Counted from the stretch's first letter, positions 1 through 9,038 are shown. The stretch: DNA of 64,000 bases from Streptomyces cyaneogriseus subsp. noncyanogenus (GCF_000931445.1 NZ_CP010849.1:124001-188000), one strand, 5' to 3'. The notes: generated by a model from the sequence alone, not told the origin. Translations and numbers: made by a program.

Positions 1-567
1 GCCGACGGTGGCGGTGTCGCGCGCCGCCGTCCGCTGCGGGAGCGGCACGTCGAGGAGACGGTCGAGGTCGCGGTGCCGGTGCGGACGGCGTACAACCAGT
101 GGACGCAGTTCAAGACCTTCCCGCGCTTTTCGACCGCAGTGCGCGGCGTCGAGCAGATCAGGCCCACCGTGACCGCCTGGACCATCGGCTACGGGCCGCT
201 GCGTCACCGCTTCGCGGTCGAGATCGTGGAGCAGGATCCCGACGCCTACCTGGCCTGGCGCGGTCTGGAGCAGCACCCCTCCCACCAGGGCGAGGTCGAG
301 TTCCGGCCGACGGAATCCGGCGGCACCGCGATCACCGTCCGGATGCTTCTGGAGCCGCGGGGGGCCGCGGGGATCCTCACCCGTTCTTCCCGGGCCGTCC
401 GGCTGACCGCCCGGCTGGTGCACGGCGAGCTCGTGAACTTCAAGGGGTTCATCGAGGGGCTGGGGCAGGAGGGCGGGGCCTGGCGCGGCACCATCCGCAA
501 CGGCCGTGTGCAGCACGATCGCCCGGAACCGCCCAGGAGCCGCGTGGCCCAGTGGCCCGTCGGCTGA
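1..567 (+). CDS. SRPBCC (polyketide cyclase/START-like) family protein, 5' end cut by the window
   Basis: The frame is open to the window's first base with no stop, so the true start lies upstream. The start-proximal part reads VEVAVPVRTAYNQWTQFKTF, the first strand and helix typical of SRPBCC proteins of the cyclase/dehydrase (COQ10-like) type, and the body keeps the alternating strand pattern of that hydrophobic-pocket fold. About 189 residues are visible, ending in a Pro/Arg-rich tail. Family members bind small hydrophobic ligands, and the ligand here cannot be guessed. The stop lies 31 bases before the fdhF-like gene, so the two may be co-transcribed. An internal GTG at 73 is possible but would cut the first strand. 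Confidence 0.75.
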   Translation, partial: ADGGGVARRRPLRERHVEETVEVAVPVRTAYNQWTQFKTFPRFSTAVRGVEQIRPTVTAWTIGYGPLRHRFAVEIVEQDPDAYLAWRGLEQHPSHQGEVEFRPTESGGTAITVRMLLEPRGAAGILTRSSRAVRLTARLVHGELVNFKGFIEGLGQEGGAWRGTIRNGRVQHDRPEPPRSRVAQWPVG

Positions 568-598
568 CCCGCGTACCGGACAAGAGAAAGGCGAACCG

Positions 599-2911
599 AT
601 GCGGAACCCGCCCGGCGAGGAGCCGGACACCCCCCTCTCCGTGACACCGCCGAAGAAGTGGGCGGCCGGAGTCCCCGCGGTCGTGCACGCGCTGGAGTAC
701 TCCCTGGAGCAGACCTCTGCGCGCAGGACCGGGGTGGATCTGCTGGCCATGAACCAGGTGGGCGGGATCGACTGCCCCGGCTGCGCGTGGGCGGACCCCG
801 CCCCGGGCCGGCGCCATCGCAACGAGTACTGCGAGAACGGTGCCAAACACATCAACGACGAGGCCACCACGCGCCGGATCACCGCCGACTTCTTCCGGAA
901 GCACAGCGTCTCCGACCTCGCCGCCCGCTCCGACATGTGGCTCAACCAGCAGGGGCGGCTCACCGAGCCGATGATCAAGCGGCCCGGCTCCGATCACTAC
1001 GAGCCCATCGGCTGGAACGACGCCCTGGGCGTCCTCGCGCAGGAGCTGAAGGCGCTGGACTCCCCCGACGAGGCCGTCTTCTACACCTCCGGCCGGGCCA
1101 GCAACGAGGCCGCCTTCGTACTGCAACTCTTCGCCCGCGCCTTCGGCACCAACAACCTGCCCGACTGCAGCAACATGTGCCACGAGTCCAGCGGCTTCGC
1201 CCTGAGCGAGACCCTGGGCACCGGCAAGGGCACCGTCAGCCTCGACGACCTCCACCACGCCGACCTGATCTTCCTGGTCGGGCAGAATCCGGGCAGCAAC
1301 CACCCGCGCCAGCTCTCCGCCCTGGAGGAGGCCAAGCGGGGCGGCGGCCGGATCGTGGCGGTCAACCCGCTGCCGGAGGCGGGGCTGCGGCGCTTCAAGA
1401 ACCCGCAGAAGCCGCGCGGGATCGTCGGGCGCGGCACCCAGATCGCCGACCGCTTCCTGCACATCAAGCCCGGCGGCGACCTCGCCCTGTTCCAGGCCCT
1501 CAACCGCCTGCTGCTGGAGGCCGAGGACGCCCGGCCCGGCACCGTCCTGGACCATGACTTCATCGACGCCCACACCGCCGGCTTCGAGGAGTTCGCCCGG
1601 CACGCCCGCACCGTCGACTGGGACGACGTGCGCACGGCGACCGGACTGACCCGCCAGGAGATCGAGAAGGTCCGCGACGAGGTCCTGGACAGCGAACGCG
1701 TCATCGTCTGCTGGGCGATGGGCATCACCCAGCACAAGCACGGCGTGCCCACCATCCGGGAGATCGTCAATTTCCTGATGCTGCGGGGCAACCTGGGGCG
1801 CGCCGGCACCGGCGCCTGCCCGGTGCGCGGCCACAGCAACGTGCAGGGTGACCGCACCATGGGCATCTGGGAGCGGATGCCGGACACCTTCCTCGACGCC
1901 CTGCGGCAGGAGTTCGGTTTCGATCCGCCGCGTGCGCACGGCCTGGACTCGGTGAACTCGATCAAGGCGATGCGCGAGGGCCGTGTCAAGGTCTTCCTCG
2001 CCCTGGCCGGCAACTTCGTCCGCGCCGCTCCCGACAGCGAGGTCACCGAGGAGGCGATGCGCTCGTGCCGGCTGACCGCCCACATCTCCACCAAGCTCAA
2101 CCGCTCGCACACCGTCTGCGGCGACACGGCGCTGATCCTGCCGACCCTGGGGCGCACCGAGCGTGACGTCCAGGCCGACGGCGAGCAGTTCGTCACCGTC
2201 GAGAACTCCATGAGCGAGGTGCACACCTCCCGCGGCCGCCTGGAGCCTGCCTCTTCGCTGCTGCTCAGCGAAGTCGCCATCCTGTGCCGGCTCGCCCGCC
2301 GCACCCTGGACGGCAAGGCGGACATCCCCTGGGAGGAGTTCGAGGGCGACTACGGCACCATCCGCGACCGCATCTCCCGGATCGTGCCGGGCTTCCACGA
2401 CTTCAACGCGCGCGTGACCCGCCCCGGGGGCTTCCAGCTGCCCAACCCGGTCAACGAGGGCGTCTTCAACACCAAGGCCGGCAAGGCCCTGTTCACCTGC
2501 AACGAGCGGGTGGTGCCGCGGGCGCCCGAGGGCCACCTGCTGCTGCAGACGCTGCGCTCGCACGACCAGTGGAACACCGTCCCCTACACCGACAACGACC
2601 GCTACCGCGGTATCCACGGCAGCCGCCACGTCGTGCTCGTCAACCCGGCCGACCTGACCGACCTCGGTCTCGCGCAGGGCGATCGCGTCGACCTGGTGAG
2701 CGTCTGGGCGGACGGCTCCGAGCGCCGGGCCGAGAACTTCGAGGTCGTGCCCTATCCGGCCGCCAAGGGCTCGGCCGCCGCCTACTATCCGGAGACGAAC
2801 GTCCTGGTGCCGCTGGACAGCGTCGCCGACATCAGCAACCAGCCCACGTCGAAGGGCATCGTCGTCCGCCTCGAACCCGCGCCCAGCCGGACACGGCCCG
2901 CGCCTGCCTGA
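599..2911 (+). CDS. FdhF/YdeP-family molybdopterin oxidoreductase
   Basis: The product of about 770 residues matches the length and pattern of the FdhF/YdeP branch of the formate dehydrogenase alpha/DMSO reductase superfamily. An early Cys-containing segment (GGIDCPGCAWADP, about residues 54-66) precedes the catalytic body. SNMCHESSG, the GQNPGSNHPR cofactor loop and ARGHSNVQGDR-like motifs (here VRGHSNVQGDR) follow, and a C-terminal molybdopterin-dinucleotide-binding domain starts near the RYRGIHGSR segment. The electron donor is unknown; E. coli YdeP is tied to acid resistance. ATG 599 follows AGAAAGG and gives the family's usual N-terminus. The last ~53 codons and the region after the stop are repeated downstream of an artefactual linker. 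The copy inside this gene (ISNQP, RLEP) looks the more family-like, so the gene is treated as intact. Confidence 0.88.
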   Translation: MRNPPGEEPDTPLSVTPPKKWAAGVPAVVHALEYSLEQTSARRTGVDLLAMNQVGGIDCPGCAWADPAPGRRHRNEYCENGAKHINDEATTRRITADFFRKHSVSDLAARSDMWLNQQGRLTEPMIKRPGSDHYEPIGWNDALGVLAQELKALDSPDEAVFYTSGRASNEAAFVLQLFARAFGTNNLPDCSNMCHESSGFALSETLGTGKGTVSLDDLHHADLIFLVGQNPGSNHPRQLSALEEAKRGGGRIVAVNPLPEAGLRRFKNPQKPRGIVGRGTQIADRFLHIKPGGDLALFQALNRLLLEAEDARPGTVLDHDFIDAHTAGFEEFARHARTVDWDDVRTATGLTRQEIEKVRDEVLDSERVIVCWAMGITQHKHGVPTIREIVNFLMLRGNLGRAGTGACPVRGHSNVQGDRTMGIWERMPDTFLDALRQEFGFDPPRAHGLDSVNSIKAMREGRVKVFLALAGNFVRAAPDSEVTEEAMRSCRLTAHISTKLNRSHTVCGDTALILPTLGRTERDVQADGEQFVTVENSMSEVHTSRGRLEPASSLLLSEVAILCRLARRTLDGKADIPWEEFEGDYGTIRDRISRIVPGFHDFNARVTRPGGFQLPNPVNEGVFNTKAGKALFTCNERVVPRAPEGHLLLQTLRSHDQWNTVPYTDNDRYRGIHGSRHVVLVNPADLTDLGLAQGDRVDLVSVWADGSERRAENFEVVPYPAAKGSAAAYYPETNVLVPLDSVADISNQPTSKGIVVRLEPAPSRTRPAPA

Positions 2912-3119
2912 CCGGCGGCACGAGCCCGGCGGGGTCCGCGCTGACAGCGGGCCCCGTCGGTCGCCGCCGGCGGGGGCGCACCGGCATCGACGCCGGGTGG
3001 GTGCCGCCGGCCGGCGGGGCCGGTCACCGTCAGGTGCCCGGCTTGCGGCCGTACACGTAGACGTCGTCGCCCTTCTTCAGCAGCGACCAGTACTTCTTGG
3101 CGACGGTCTTCGTCATGTT
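2753..3119. repeat. Upstream copy of a duplicated segment flanking linker 1 (fdhF 3' end plus ldt 3' end)
   Basis: This 367-bp stretch holds the last codons of the fdhF-like gene, the intergenic gap and, reversed, the last ~29 codons of the L,D-transpeptidase gene. The same segment recurs at 3162-3484 immediately after the 42-bp linker. The copies differ by four substitutions (2837 A/G, 2875 A/C, 2885 A/G, 2923 A/C) and by 44 bp present only here near 2971-3014. A duplication ending exactly at a sequencing linker is best read as misassembly of a paired-end read. Confidence 0.9.
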
Positions 3120-3161
3120 TCGTATAACTTCGTATAATGTATGCTATACGAAGTTATTACG
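3120..3161. other. loxP-containing 42-bp sequence, probably an untrimmed 454 paired-end linker
   Basis: Bases 3124-3157 are a perfect 34-bp loxP site: 13-bp arms at 3124-3136 and 3145-3157 around the spacer ATGTATGC. With TCGT before and TACG after, the 42-bp string equals the Roche/454 Titanium paired-end circularisation linker as I remember it. It is far more AT-rich than its surroundings. Translations across it give the well-known artefact peptides [12 protein letters not shown] and MYAIRSYY. An identical copy in the same orientation lies at 60795-60836. Confidence 0.93.
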
Positions 3162-3484
3162 TATCCGGCCGCCAAGGGCTCGGCCGCCGCCTACTATCCG
3201 GAGACGAACGTCCTGGTGCCGCTGGACAGCGTCGCCGACATCAGCGACCAGCCCACGTCGAAGGGCATCGTCGTCCGCCTCGACCCCGCGCCCGGCCGGA
3301 CACGGCCCGCGCCTGCCTGACCGGCGGCACGCGCCCGGCGGGGTCCGCGCTGACAGCGGGCCCCGTCGGTCGCCGCCGGCGGGGCCGGTCACCGTCAGGT
3401 GCCCGGCTTGCGGCCGTACACGTAGACGTCGTCGCCCTTCTTCAGCAGCGACCAGTACTTCTTGGCGACGGTCTTCGTCATGTT
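3162..3484. repeat. Downstream copy of the segment flanking linker 1, with fdhF 3' remnant
   Basis: This copy repeats 2753-3119 but lacks 44 bp. The deleted stretch lies between two GCCGGCGGGG-like direct repeats, so it could be a slippage or consensus error. Bases 3162-3320 re-encode the last ~52 residues of the fdhF-like protein (ISDQP and RLDP in place of ISNQP and RLEP) with no start, so they are not a gene. The 3' end joins the complete L,D-transpeptidase gene, whose true 3' flank should be one of the two versions. Confidence 0.88.
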
Positions 3485-4090
3485 GACGCAGCCGTGCGAG
3501 CCCGGCGGGTTCCACATGCTGACGCCGGCCGAGTGGAAGGCCTGGCCGCCGTCGAAGAACTGGCTGTAGGGCATCGGCACGTCGTAGAGGGACGAGTGGT
3601 GATCGATGTTGCGCCAGTAGACCTTCTTCAGGCCGGTGCGGGTCTCGTGGCCGTCGCGGCCGGTGCGCACCGGGACGGGCCCGTAGACCAGCTTCTTGCC
3701 GTCCTGGATCCAGCTCAGCTGGAGGGTGAGGTTCACGCAGGCGATCCGGCCCTTGTTGACCGGGCACTTGCCCGACTTGTTCGGGTTCTTCCCGACGGCC
3801 TTCTGCTTCTGCATCAGGTCCATCACGCCCCAGGTGACCGGGCCCGCGTAGCCGATGTTGGGCTGGATGCCGTGCTTGGTCTGGAAGGCGCGGATCGCCT
3901 TGCAGTCGGCGGTGGACTGCTTGCCGTCGACCGGGCGGCCGAGGAATTTCTCCACCTTCTTCTGGTACGGGCCCGTCTGTGTGGTGCAGCTCGCCGCCTG
4001 GGCCGGTGTGGCGCCGAGCGCGAGCGTGAGCGGTGCCACCAGTGCGGTGGTCCCGAGTGCGACGGTTACCCGTCTGCGCGTGTCCCCCAT
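3395..4090 (-). CDS. Secreted L,D-transpeptidase (YkuD domain) with N-terminal peptidoglycan-binding-like region
   Basis: The 231-residue protein starts with a Sec signal (RRR, a hydrophobic stretch, then ATPAQA-A near residue 32). A peptidoglycan-binding-like segment follows, with the FQTKHGIQPNIGYAGPVTW pattern. The catalytic YkuD domain has the HSAGVSMWNPPGSHGCVNM signature with nucleophilic Cys in SHGCVN. Such enzymes make 3-3 crosslinks in peptidoglycan outside the membrane. Its 3' end is present twice because of the linker artefact, but the full gene lies downstream of the linker and is uninterrupted. It converges with the fdhF-like gene. Confidence 0.9.
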   Translation of the reverse strand: MGDTRRRVTVALGTTALVAPLTLALGATPAQAASCTTQTGPYQKKVEKFLGRPVDGKQSTADCKAIRAFQTKHGIQPNIGYAGPVTWGVMDLMQKQKAVGKNPNKSGKCPVNKGRIACVNLTLQLSWIQDGKKLVYGPVPVRTGRDGHETRTGLKKVYWRNIDHHSSLYDVPMPYSQFFDGGQAFHSAGVSMWNPPGSHGCVNMTKTVAKKYWSLLKKGDDVYVYGRKPGT

Positions 4091-4982
4091 GGCCGGTCAG
4101 CCTTTCCCTCGGAAGCGGTGGAAGCGAGCGGAAGATCGCCCGTGGTGGGCTCGTGGACTCCCCGCCTGCTAGACCACCGCCCGGCGGCTTCGGTTGCCCG
4201 CCGCGCCCGCTTCGCGACGCAACAGTGACAAACGCCGTCGGGTGCCCCGGCCCGCCGGCCGCCCCGCCGGCCTGTGTCCCCCGCTCCCGGACCGTCTGCC
4301 CGAGGCGCGGCGGGGCCGGCGCCCGGCGCTCAGCCCGCAGACCGAGCACTCACGGGCCCGGCGGCCCTGCGTACCCTGTCCCGCGCGGTGATCCGGGACC
4401 GCGCCGGCTTCACCGGCGGTACCACAGCCCAGTGGAAAGCGTCCCGTGACGTTCGGAAGGCTGTCAAGGATGCCGTCGGACCGGGCGGCCTCGGCAGTGA
4501 GCCGACAGCTCTCGCACACCTCTCTGGGGAACCGGCCGTGCGGCGGGCAGATCTGACGGTGCGTCATTTCGGAGTGCGCCGAAGCGCTCGCCCGGGACCG
4601 GTGAGGGAGCCTCACCCCCGGTGAAGCCGGCCGACGGACGCCGGGCCGGCGCTGCCGCCCGGGACCGGACTCGTCGACGTACCGGCCGCGCGTCCGCACG
4701 AGCAGCGCTTCGGCGACCGGTCGGCGCACCGCGGCCGCGGCCTTCCTGGCCGGCCCCCGCATCGTTTACGGGACGCGTTCCGTTCTCCTTACGGCCGGCA
4801 AAGTGCGTCCCGAATTGTTTCGGCGTGCCCCGAGCGCATTTCGTCATTCACCATTCGTCCACCGTTCACCGGCGGCGGCGCAACCATGAGGAAATAGCCC
4901 CGGTCTAATCGGTCGAACAAACGCACGGGGGGTGGCGTCCCCGCAAAGACGCCGCGCAACGAATTTCCTGGGGCCGCCGAGA
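4091..4982. other. Long intergenic region without a supportable gene
   Basis: Nearly 0.9 kb separates the ldt start from yfhO. Several open frames exist but none has a convincing start, RBS and codon pattern. One reverse frame (about 4460-4560) carries the suggestive CPPHGRFPREVCESC segment, a zinc-ribbon-like Cys/His spacing, but loses protein character on both sides, so it may be a decayed fragment. The last ~190 bases are less GC-rich and probably hold the yfhO-operon promoter. Confidence 0.5.
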
Positions 4983-7688
4983 ATGGATCGCTCAACCCTG
5001 CGCGGCAGACCGCGGCGGGCCGCCGCGCTGCTCGCCGCGGTCATCACCGTCACCGTGTTCTGCGCGGCCGACGCCGTCGCCCGCAGCCATCCCTTCGGCC
5101 CGCGCACCCGCGCGGTCAACGACCTGGGCAACCAGTACGTGCCGTTCCACGCCCACCTGTGGGACCTGCTGCACGGCCGGTCCGACGGCGGCCTGCTCGT
5201 CAACTGGCAGTCCGGGTTCGGCTCCAGCTTCCTGCCCGACCTCGGGACGTATCTGAGCAGCCCGTTCGCCCTGCTGGTGGCGCTGTTCCCGAGGGACGGG
5301 ATCGACCTCGCCGTCTATGCGGTCACCGTCCTGAAGACGGCGTGCGCCGGGGCCGCCATGGCCTGGCTGCTGCTCGGGCTGCGCCCCGGCCGCTGGTGGG
5401 CGGCGGGGCTGCTGGGCGCCGCCTACGCGCTGTGCGGCTGGTCGCTGGCCGACGCCTCGTACAACCCGATGTGGCTCGACGGCCTGATCGCCCTGCCCCT
5501 GCTGTGCCTGGTCGGCGAATGGACGCTCGCCGGACGGCGCCGGGTGCTCGGCGTGCTGATCGTGGCGCTCGCCTGGACCGCCAACTTCTACACCGCGTAC
5601 ATGGCCACCATCGGCGCCGGCCTCGTCCTGCTGCTGCGGCTGTGGCTGAGCGGTCTCCCGCGCCGCCGGGCGCTGACGGCGGCCGGCCGGGCCACGGTCA
5701 CCGTCGCCCTGGGAGTCGGCCTGGCCGCACCGCTGGTCACGGTCGTCTACTTCGGCACCCGGTACGCCTACCCGGGCCGGGTCACGCACTTCGCGCCGGT
5801 CGTCGCGCCGGACCTGCTGGCCCGGCTGCTGCCGACGACATACGGATTCGGCAGCCCGGCGCTCTTCGTCGGCACCACCGCGCTGCTGGCGGCCCTCGCC
5901 CTGCCCTTCCACCGGGCGGCCCCCGTACGGGTGCGCGCCGGGTGGACCCTGCTGGTGGCCGCCGTCGCGCTGTCGATGCAGTGGACGCCGACCCATCTGG
6001 CCTGGCACGCCTTCACCACCCCCAACGGCAGCCCCTACCGCCAGACGTTCGTGCTGTGCGCGCTGCTGGTGATCGCGGCCTGGCACACGCTGTCCTACGG
6101 CGTGCCCGGCCGGCGCGCGCTGGCCGCGGCCGGCGCGCTGCTCGCCCTCATCGCCGCCGTCGCGAGCCGGAGCGGCCTGGTGCACTCCTACGCCTGGCCG
6201 GTGCTGCTCCTGGCCGTCGCCGGAGCGCTCGGGGGACTGCTCCTGCTGCGCCGCGCGGAAGCCGTCCGGCCCGCCGCGCCCTCAGGCCCCGGCACTGGGG
6301 GCGGCCCCGCCGCCGCGACGGGCGCCGCAGCCGGCGGTGCGGCCGTGCGCCGCCGCGCCGCGCTCACCGGGCTCGCTGTCGCCCTCCTGGTCGGCGCCCA
6401 GCTCGGCGAGGCCACCGCCACCTCCGCCGTGGCCACCCGGCTGCGGCTGAACCACATGGACGACTACGCGCCCTGGGGGAGCCGGCAGCAGCGTCAGGCG
6501 GAGACCATATCCGGGGCCGGCGGCTGGCCCGCCTACCGCACCGACCCCGGCCGGGAGCAGACCGTGGGCAACGACCCGATGATGGTGGGCGGCCAGGGCG
6601 CCCAGTACTACAGCAGCCTCACCGCGGACGTGTTCAGCCGTACCCTCACCGCCCTCGGCGGCGGCTGGACCTCGCGCGGCCGGAACGTGCAGAGCCTGGA
6701 CAACGCCGTCACCGACGCGGTCTTCTCCGTGGGCGCCCGGGTGCACTCACCGCCGGACCAGCACCAGAGGTGGAACCCCCGCGACCGCGGCCCGGTGACC
6801 GTGTCCCGGCAGGACGTGCCGCCCCTGGTCACCGTCCGGCCGTCCGCCGCGCCCGCCGCCCGCACCGGCGTCTCGGCCTTCGGGGCCTCGCCCTACCGCA
6901 ACCAGGAACTGCTGCTGGGAAGCCGCGTCTACACCGTGCCCCCGCTGACCGTACGCACCGAAGACGGCGGGCGGCCCGGCCGGGCGGCCCGCGACCGGGC
7001 GGGCGCGGTGGTCGAGCCACCCCGCGCGAAGGCCCCCGCCGCACACCGGCCGACGGTCGCGGCCCGGTGCCCGGCCGGCAGCGAGGTCTACCTCTGGGCG
7101 CCGCACTTCTCGGGCACCGCCCGCCTCACCGGCATCCCGGCCCACCCGCTGACCGGCCGGTTCATCTCCGACGCCACCAAGATCGCCGCGATGCAGCGGC
7201 TGGGCACGGCCCCGCCGTCCGGCCGGGTACGGATCGAGCTGTCGCCCACCCGGACCGGCACCGTCCCGGACGGCGCGGTCGGCTGCCTGGACACCGCGCG
7301 CCTGCGCACCGCCGTCCAGCGGCTCAAGGCGACGGGCGCCGTCGAGGTGTCCGTCTCCGACGGCGCCGTCCGGGCCCGGCTCCCGGCCGGCAGCAAGGGC
7401 ACCGCCGTGCTCGCCGTCCCCCGGATCGCCGGCTGGCGGTGCGCCGCGGGCGGGGCCCCGGCCGCGCCCGCCCAGACGTACCACGGGCTGATCGCCGTCC
7501 CCCTGGACGGCTCCGCGACCAGCGTCACCTGCACCTTCCGCCCGCCCGGCCTGCGGCTGGGCGCGGCCGTCGGGGGCGTCTCGCTCCTGGCCCTCGTCCT
7601 GCTCGGCACCGTCACCGCCGTCCGCGGACGGCGGGCCGCACACCGTCCCGCCACCCGACCGCGTGAGCGCACCACCAGCGCCCCCTGA
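4983..7688 (+). CDS. yfhO: YfhO-family polytopic membrane glycosyltransferase-like protein
   Basis: About 901 residues. The N-terminal half is a run of hydrophobic helices separated by short loops. It carries the early acidic motif VNDLGNQYVPFHAHLWD and the DASYNPMWLDGLIALPLL segment typical of YfhO/GT-C enzymes. The C-terminal half is a soluble extracytoplasmic domain closed by a final helix before a basic tail. YfhO proteins transfer sugars from undecaprenyl-phosphate donors to cell-envelope polymers. gtrB and gtrA follow directly, completing the usual three-part system: donor synthase, flippase, transferase. ATG 4983 starts just before the basic signal-anchor; an upstream GTG at 4932 would add 17 residues and cannot be excluded. 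Confidence 0.85.
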   Translation: MDRSTLRGRPRRAAALLAAVITVTVFCAADAVARSHPFGPRTRAVNDLGNQYVPFHAHLWDLLHGRSDGGLLVNWQSGFGSSFLPDLGTYLSSPFALLVALFPRDGIDLAVYAVTVLKTACAGAAMAWLLLGLRPGRWWAAGLLGAAYALCGWSLADASYNPMWLDGLIALPLLCLVGEWTLAGRRRVLGVLIVALAWTANFYTAYMATIGAGLVLLLRLWLSGLPRRRALTAAGRATVTVALGVGLAAPLVTVVYFGTRYAYPGRVTHFAPVVAPDLLARLLPTTYGFGSPALFVGTTALLAALALPFHRAAPVRVRAGWTLLVAAVALSMQWTPTHLAWHAFTTPNGSPYRQTFVLCALLVIAAWHTLSYGVPGRRALAAAGALLALIAAVASRSGLVHSYAWPVLLLAVAGALGGLLLLRRAEAVRPAAPSGPGTGGGPAAATGAAAGGAAVRRRAALTGLAVALLVGAQLGEATATSAVATRLRLNHMDDYAPWGSRQQRQAETISGAGGWPAYRTDPGREQTVGNDPMMVGGQGAQYYSSLTADVFSRTLTALGGGWTSRGRNVQSLDNAVTDAVFSVGARVHSPPDQHQRWNPRDRGPVTVSRQDVPPLVTVRPSAAPAARTGVSAFGASPYRNQELLLGSRVYTVPPLTVRTEDGGRPGRAARDRAGAVVEPPRAKAPAAHRPTVAARCPAGSEVYLWAPHFSGTARLTGIPAHPLTGRFISDATKIAAMQRLGTAPPSGRVRIELSPTRTGTVPDGAVGCLDTARLRTAVQRLKATGAVEVSVSDGAVRARLPAGSKGTAVLAVPRIAGWRCAAGGAPAAPAQTYHGLIAVPLDGSATSVTCTFRPPGLRLGAAVGGVSLLALVLLGTVTAVRGRRAAHRPATRPRERTTSAP

Positions 7689-7707
7689 CCGCGCCCCGGA
7701 GACAGCC

Positions 7708-8658
7708 ATGCTCATCTCGATCGTCGCCCCCTGCTACAACGAGGAAGACGTCGTCGAACACTTCCACGCCGCCGTGCAGAAGGTCGCCGACGACCTGCTG
7801 CCGCTCGGCCACGACATGGAGTTCGTCTACGTCGACGACGGCAGCCGCGACCGGACGCTCACCGTCCTGGAACAGCTCGCCGACCGCGACCCGCGCGTCC
7901 GCTACGTCTCCTTCAGCCGCAACTTCGGCAAGGAGGCCGCCCTCCTGGCCGGTCTGCGCCACGCCTCCGGCGACTCGGTGGTGGTCATGGACGCCGACCT
8001 CCAGCACCCGCCGGAGCTGATCGGGCGCATGGTCGAGCTGCACGGCCAGGGCTACGACCAGGTCCTGGCCCGGCGCAGCCGGCGCGGCGACCGGCTCACC
8101 CGCACCCTCACCGCCCGCCTGTACTACCGGCTGGTCAACCGGCTCGTCGACGTCGAACTCGTCGACGGCGTGGGCGACTTCCGGCTGCTGTCACGGCGTG
8201 TGGTGGACGCGGTGCTGGCCCTGACCGAGTACAACCGCTTCTCCAAGGGCCTGTTCGCGTGGGTCGGGTTCCCCAGCACCATGTTCGAGTACGACAACGC
8301 CTTACGCGCGCACGGCCGCAGTTCCTGGACCCTGAAGTCCCTGCTCGACTACGGGCTCGACGGGCTGCTGTCGTTCAACAACAGGCCGCTGCGCGCCGCC
8401 CTCCACCTCGGCATGGTCCTGGTGACGTGTGCCGGGCTCTACACGGCGTGGATCGTGGGCGCCGCGCTCGTCCACGGCGTGGAGACCCCCGGGTACGTCA
8501 CCATCATCACCGCCGTCACCGCGCTGGCGGGGGTGCAGATGGTGATGCTGGGCGTCATCGGGGAGTACACCGGCCGGATCTACTACGAGGTCAAGGGACG
8601 CCCGCATTTCCTGGTGAAGGCGACCAACGTGGAACGGACGAAAGACCTCGTTCCCTGA
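7708..8658 (+). CDS. GtrB-like undecaprenyl-phosphate sugar synthase (GT2, DPM1-like)
   Basis: The 316-residue protein has the GT2 start SIVAPCYNEE, the donor-binding VDDGSRDRT, the metal-binding VMDADLQHPPE and the RNFGKEAA motif. Two C-terminal membrane helices (about residues 232-255 and 265-290) end in the GEYTGRIYYEVKGRPHF tail seen in GtrB/ArnC proteins. It should attach a sugar to undecaprenyl phosphate on the cytoplasmic side. It begins 19 bases after yfhO with a GGAG-type RBS, and its stop overlaps the gtrA start (TGATG). Codon 199 (8302-8304) is TTA, rare in Streptomyces and read only by the bldA tRNA. Confidence 0.92.
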   Translation: MLISIVAPCYNEEDVVEHFHAAVQKVADDLLPLGHDMEFVYVDDGSRDRTLTVLEQLADRDPRVRYVSFSRNFGKEAALLAGLRHASGDSVVVMDADLQHPPELIGRMVELHGQGYDQVLARRSRRGDRLTRTLTARLYYRLVNRLVDVELVDGVGDFRLLSRRVVDAVLALTEYNRFSKGLFAWVGFPSTMFEYDNALRAHGRSSWTLKSLLDYGLDGLLSFNNRPLRAALHLGMVLVTCAGLYTAWIVGAALVHGVETPGYVTIITAVTALAGVQMVMLGVIGEYTGRIYYEVKGRPHFLVKATNVERTKDLVP

Positions 8659-9038
8659 TGCGTACCGTCATGACGCGTCCGATGCCGCGACAGATCGCGA
8701 CCTTCGCCCTGGTCGGTGTCGTCAACACCGGCACCTATTACGGTCTTTACCTTCTGCTCCTCATGCGTTTGCCCTATCTTCTCGCGCATGTTCTCGCGTT
8801 CCTGCTCAGCATGGCCGGGTCCTTCTTCCTGAACGCGCGCTTCACCTACCGGACCCGGCCGACCTGGCGGAAATTCCTGCTGTTCCCGCTGACGAACGCC
8901 GCCAATTTCGTGATCACCACGGCCGGTGTGTACGTGATCGTCGACGTGCTGCAGGCCGGGAGCCGGTTCGCCCCCCTGCTCGCCTCCGCGGCGGCCATCC
9001 CGGTGACCTTCGTGGTCTCCCGCTGGATCATGCTGTGA
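8658..9038 (+). CDS. GtrA-family membrane protein (putative polyprenyl-phosphate sugar flippase)
   Basis: A 126-residue protein with four predicted helices. The characteristic start RQIATFALVGVVNTGTYYG and the FLLSMAGSFFLNARFTYR segment define GtrA-like proteins (the FxxNRxxTF-like region). It probably moves the GtrB product across the membrane for YfhO. The start overlaps the gtrB stop by one base, so translation is likely coupled. Confidence 0.9.
   Translation: MRTVMTRPMPRQIATFALVGVVNTGTYYGLYLLLLMRLPYLLAHVLAFLLSMAGSFFLNARFTYRTRPTWRKFLLFPLTNAANFVITTAGVYVIVDVLQAGSRFAPLLASAAAIPVTFVVSRWIML

Noticed and set aside
449..2629. Very long minus-strand ORF antisense to the fdhF-like gene
   Set aside because: It is a shadow frame typical of GC-rich DNA; the plus strand carries clear family motifs and the right codon pattern.
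3137..4228. ORFs starting MYAIRSYY or containing [12 protein letters not shown] (also at 60812)
   Set aside because: These peptides are translations of the linker itself, not of genomic DNA.
4169..4762. ORF with a CPPHG...CESC zinc-ribbon-like segment
   Set aside because: The surrounding residues are low-complexity and there is no RBS; kept only as a comment in the intergenic entry.
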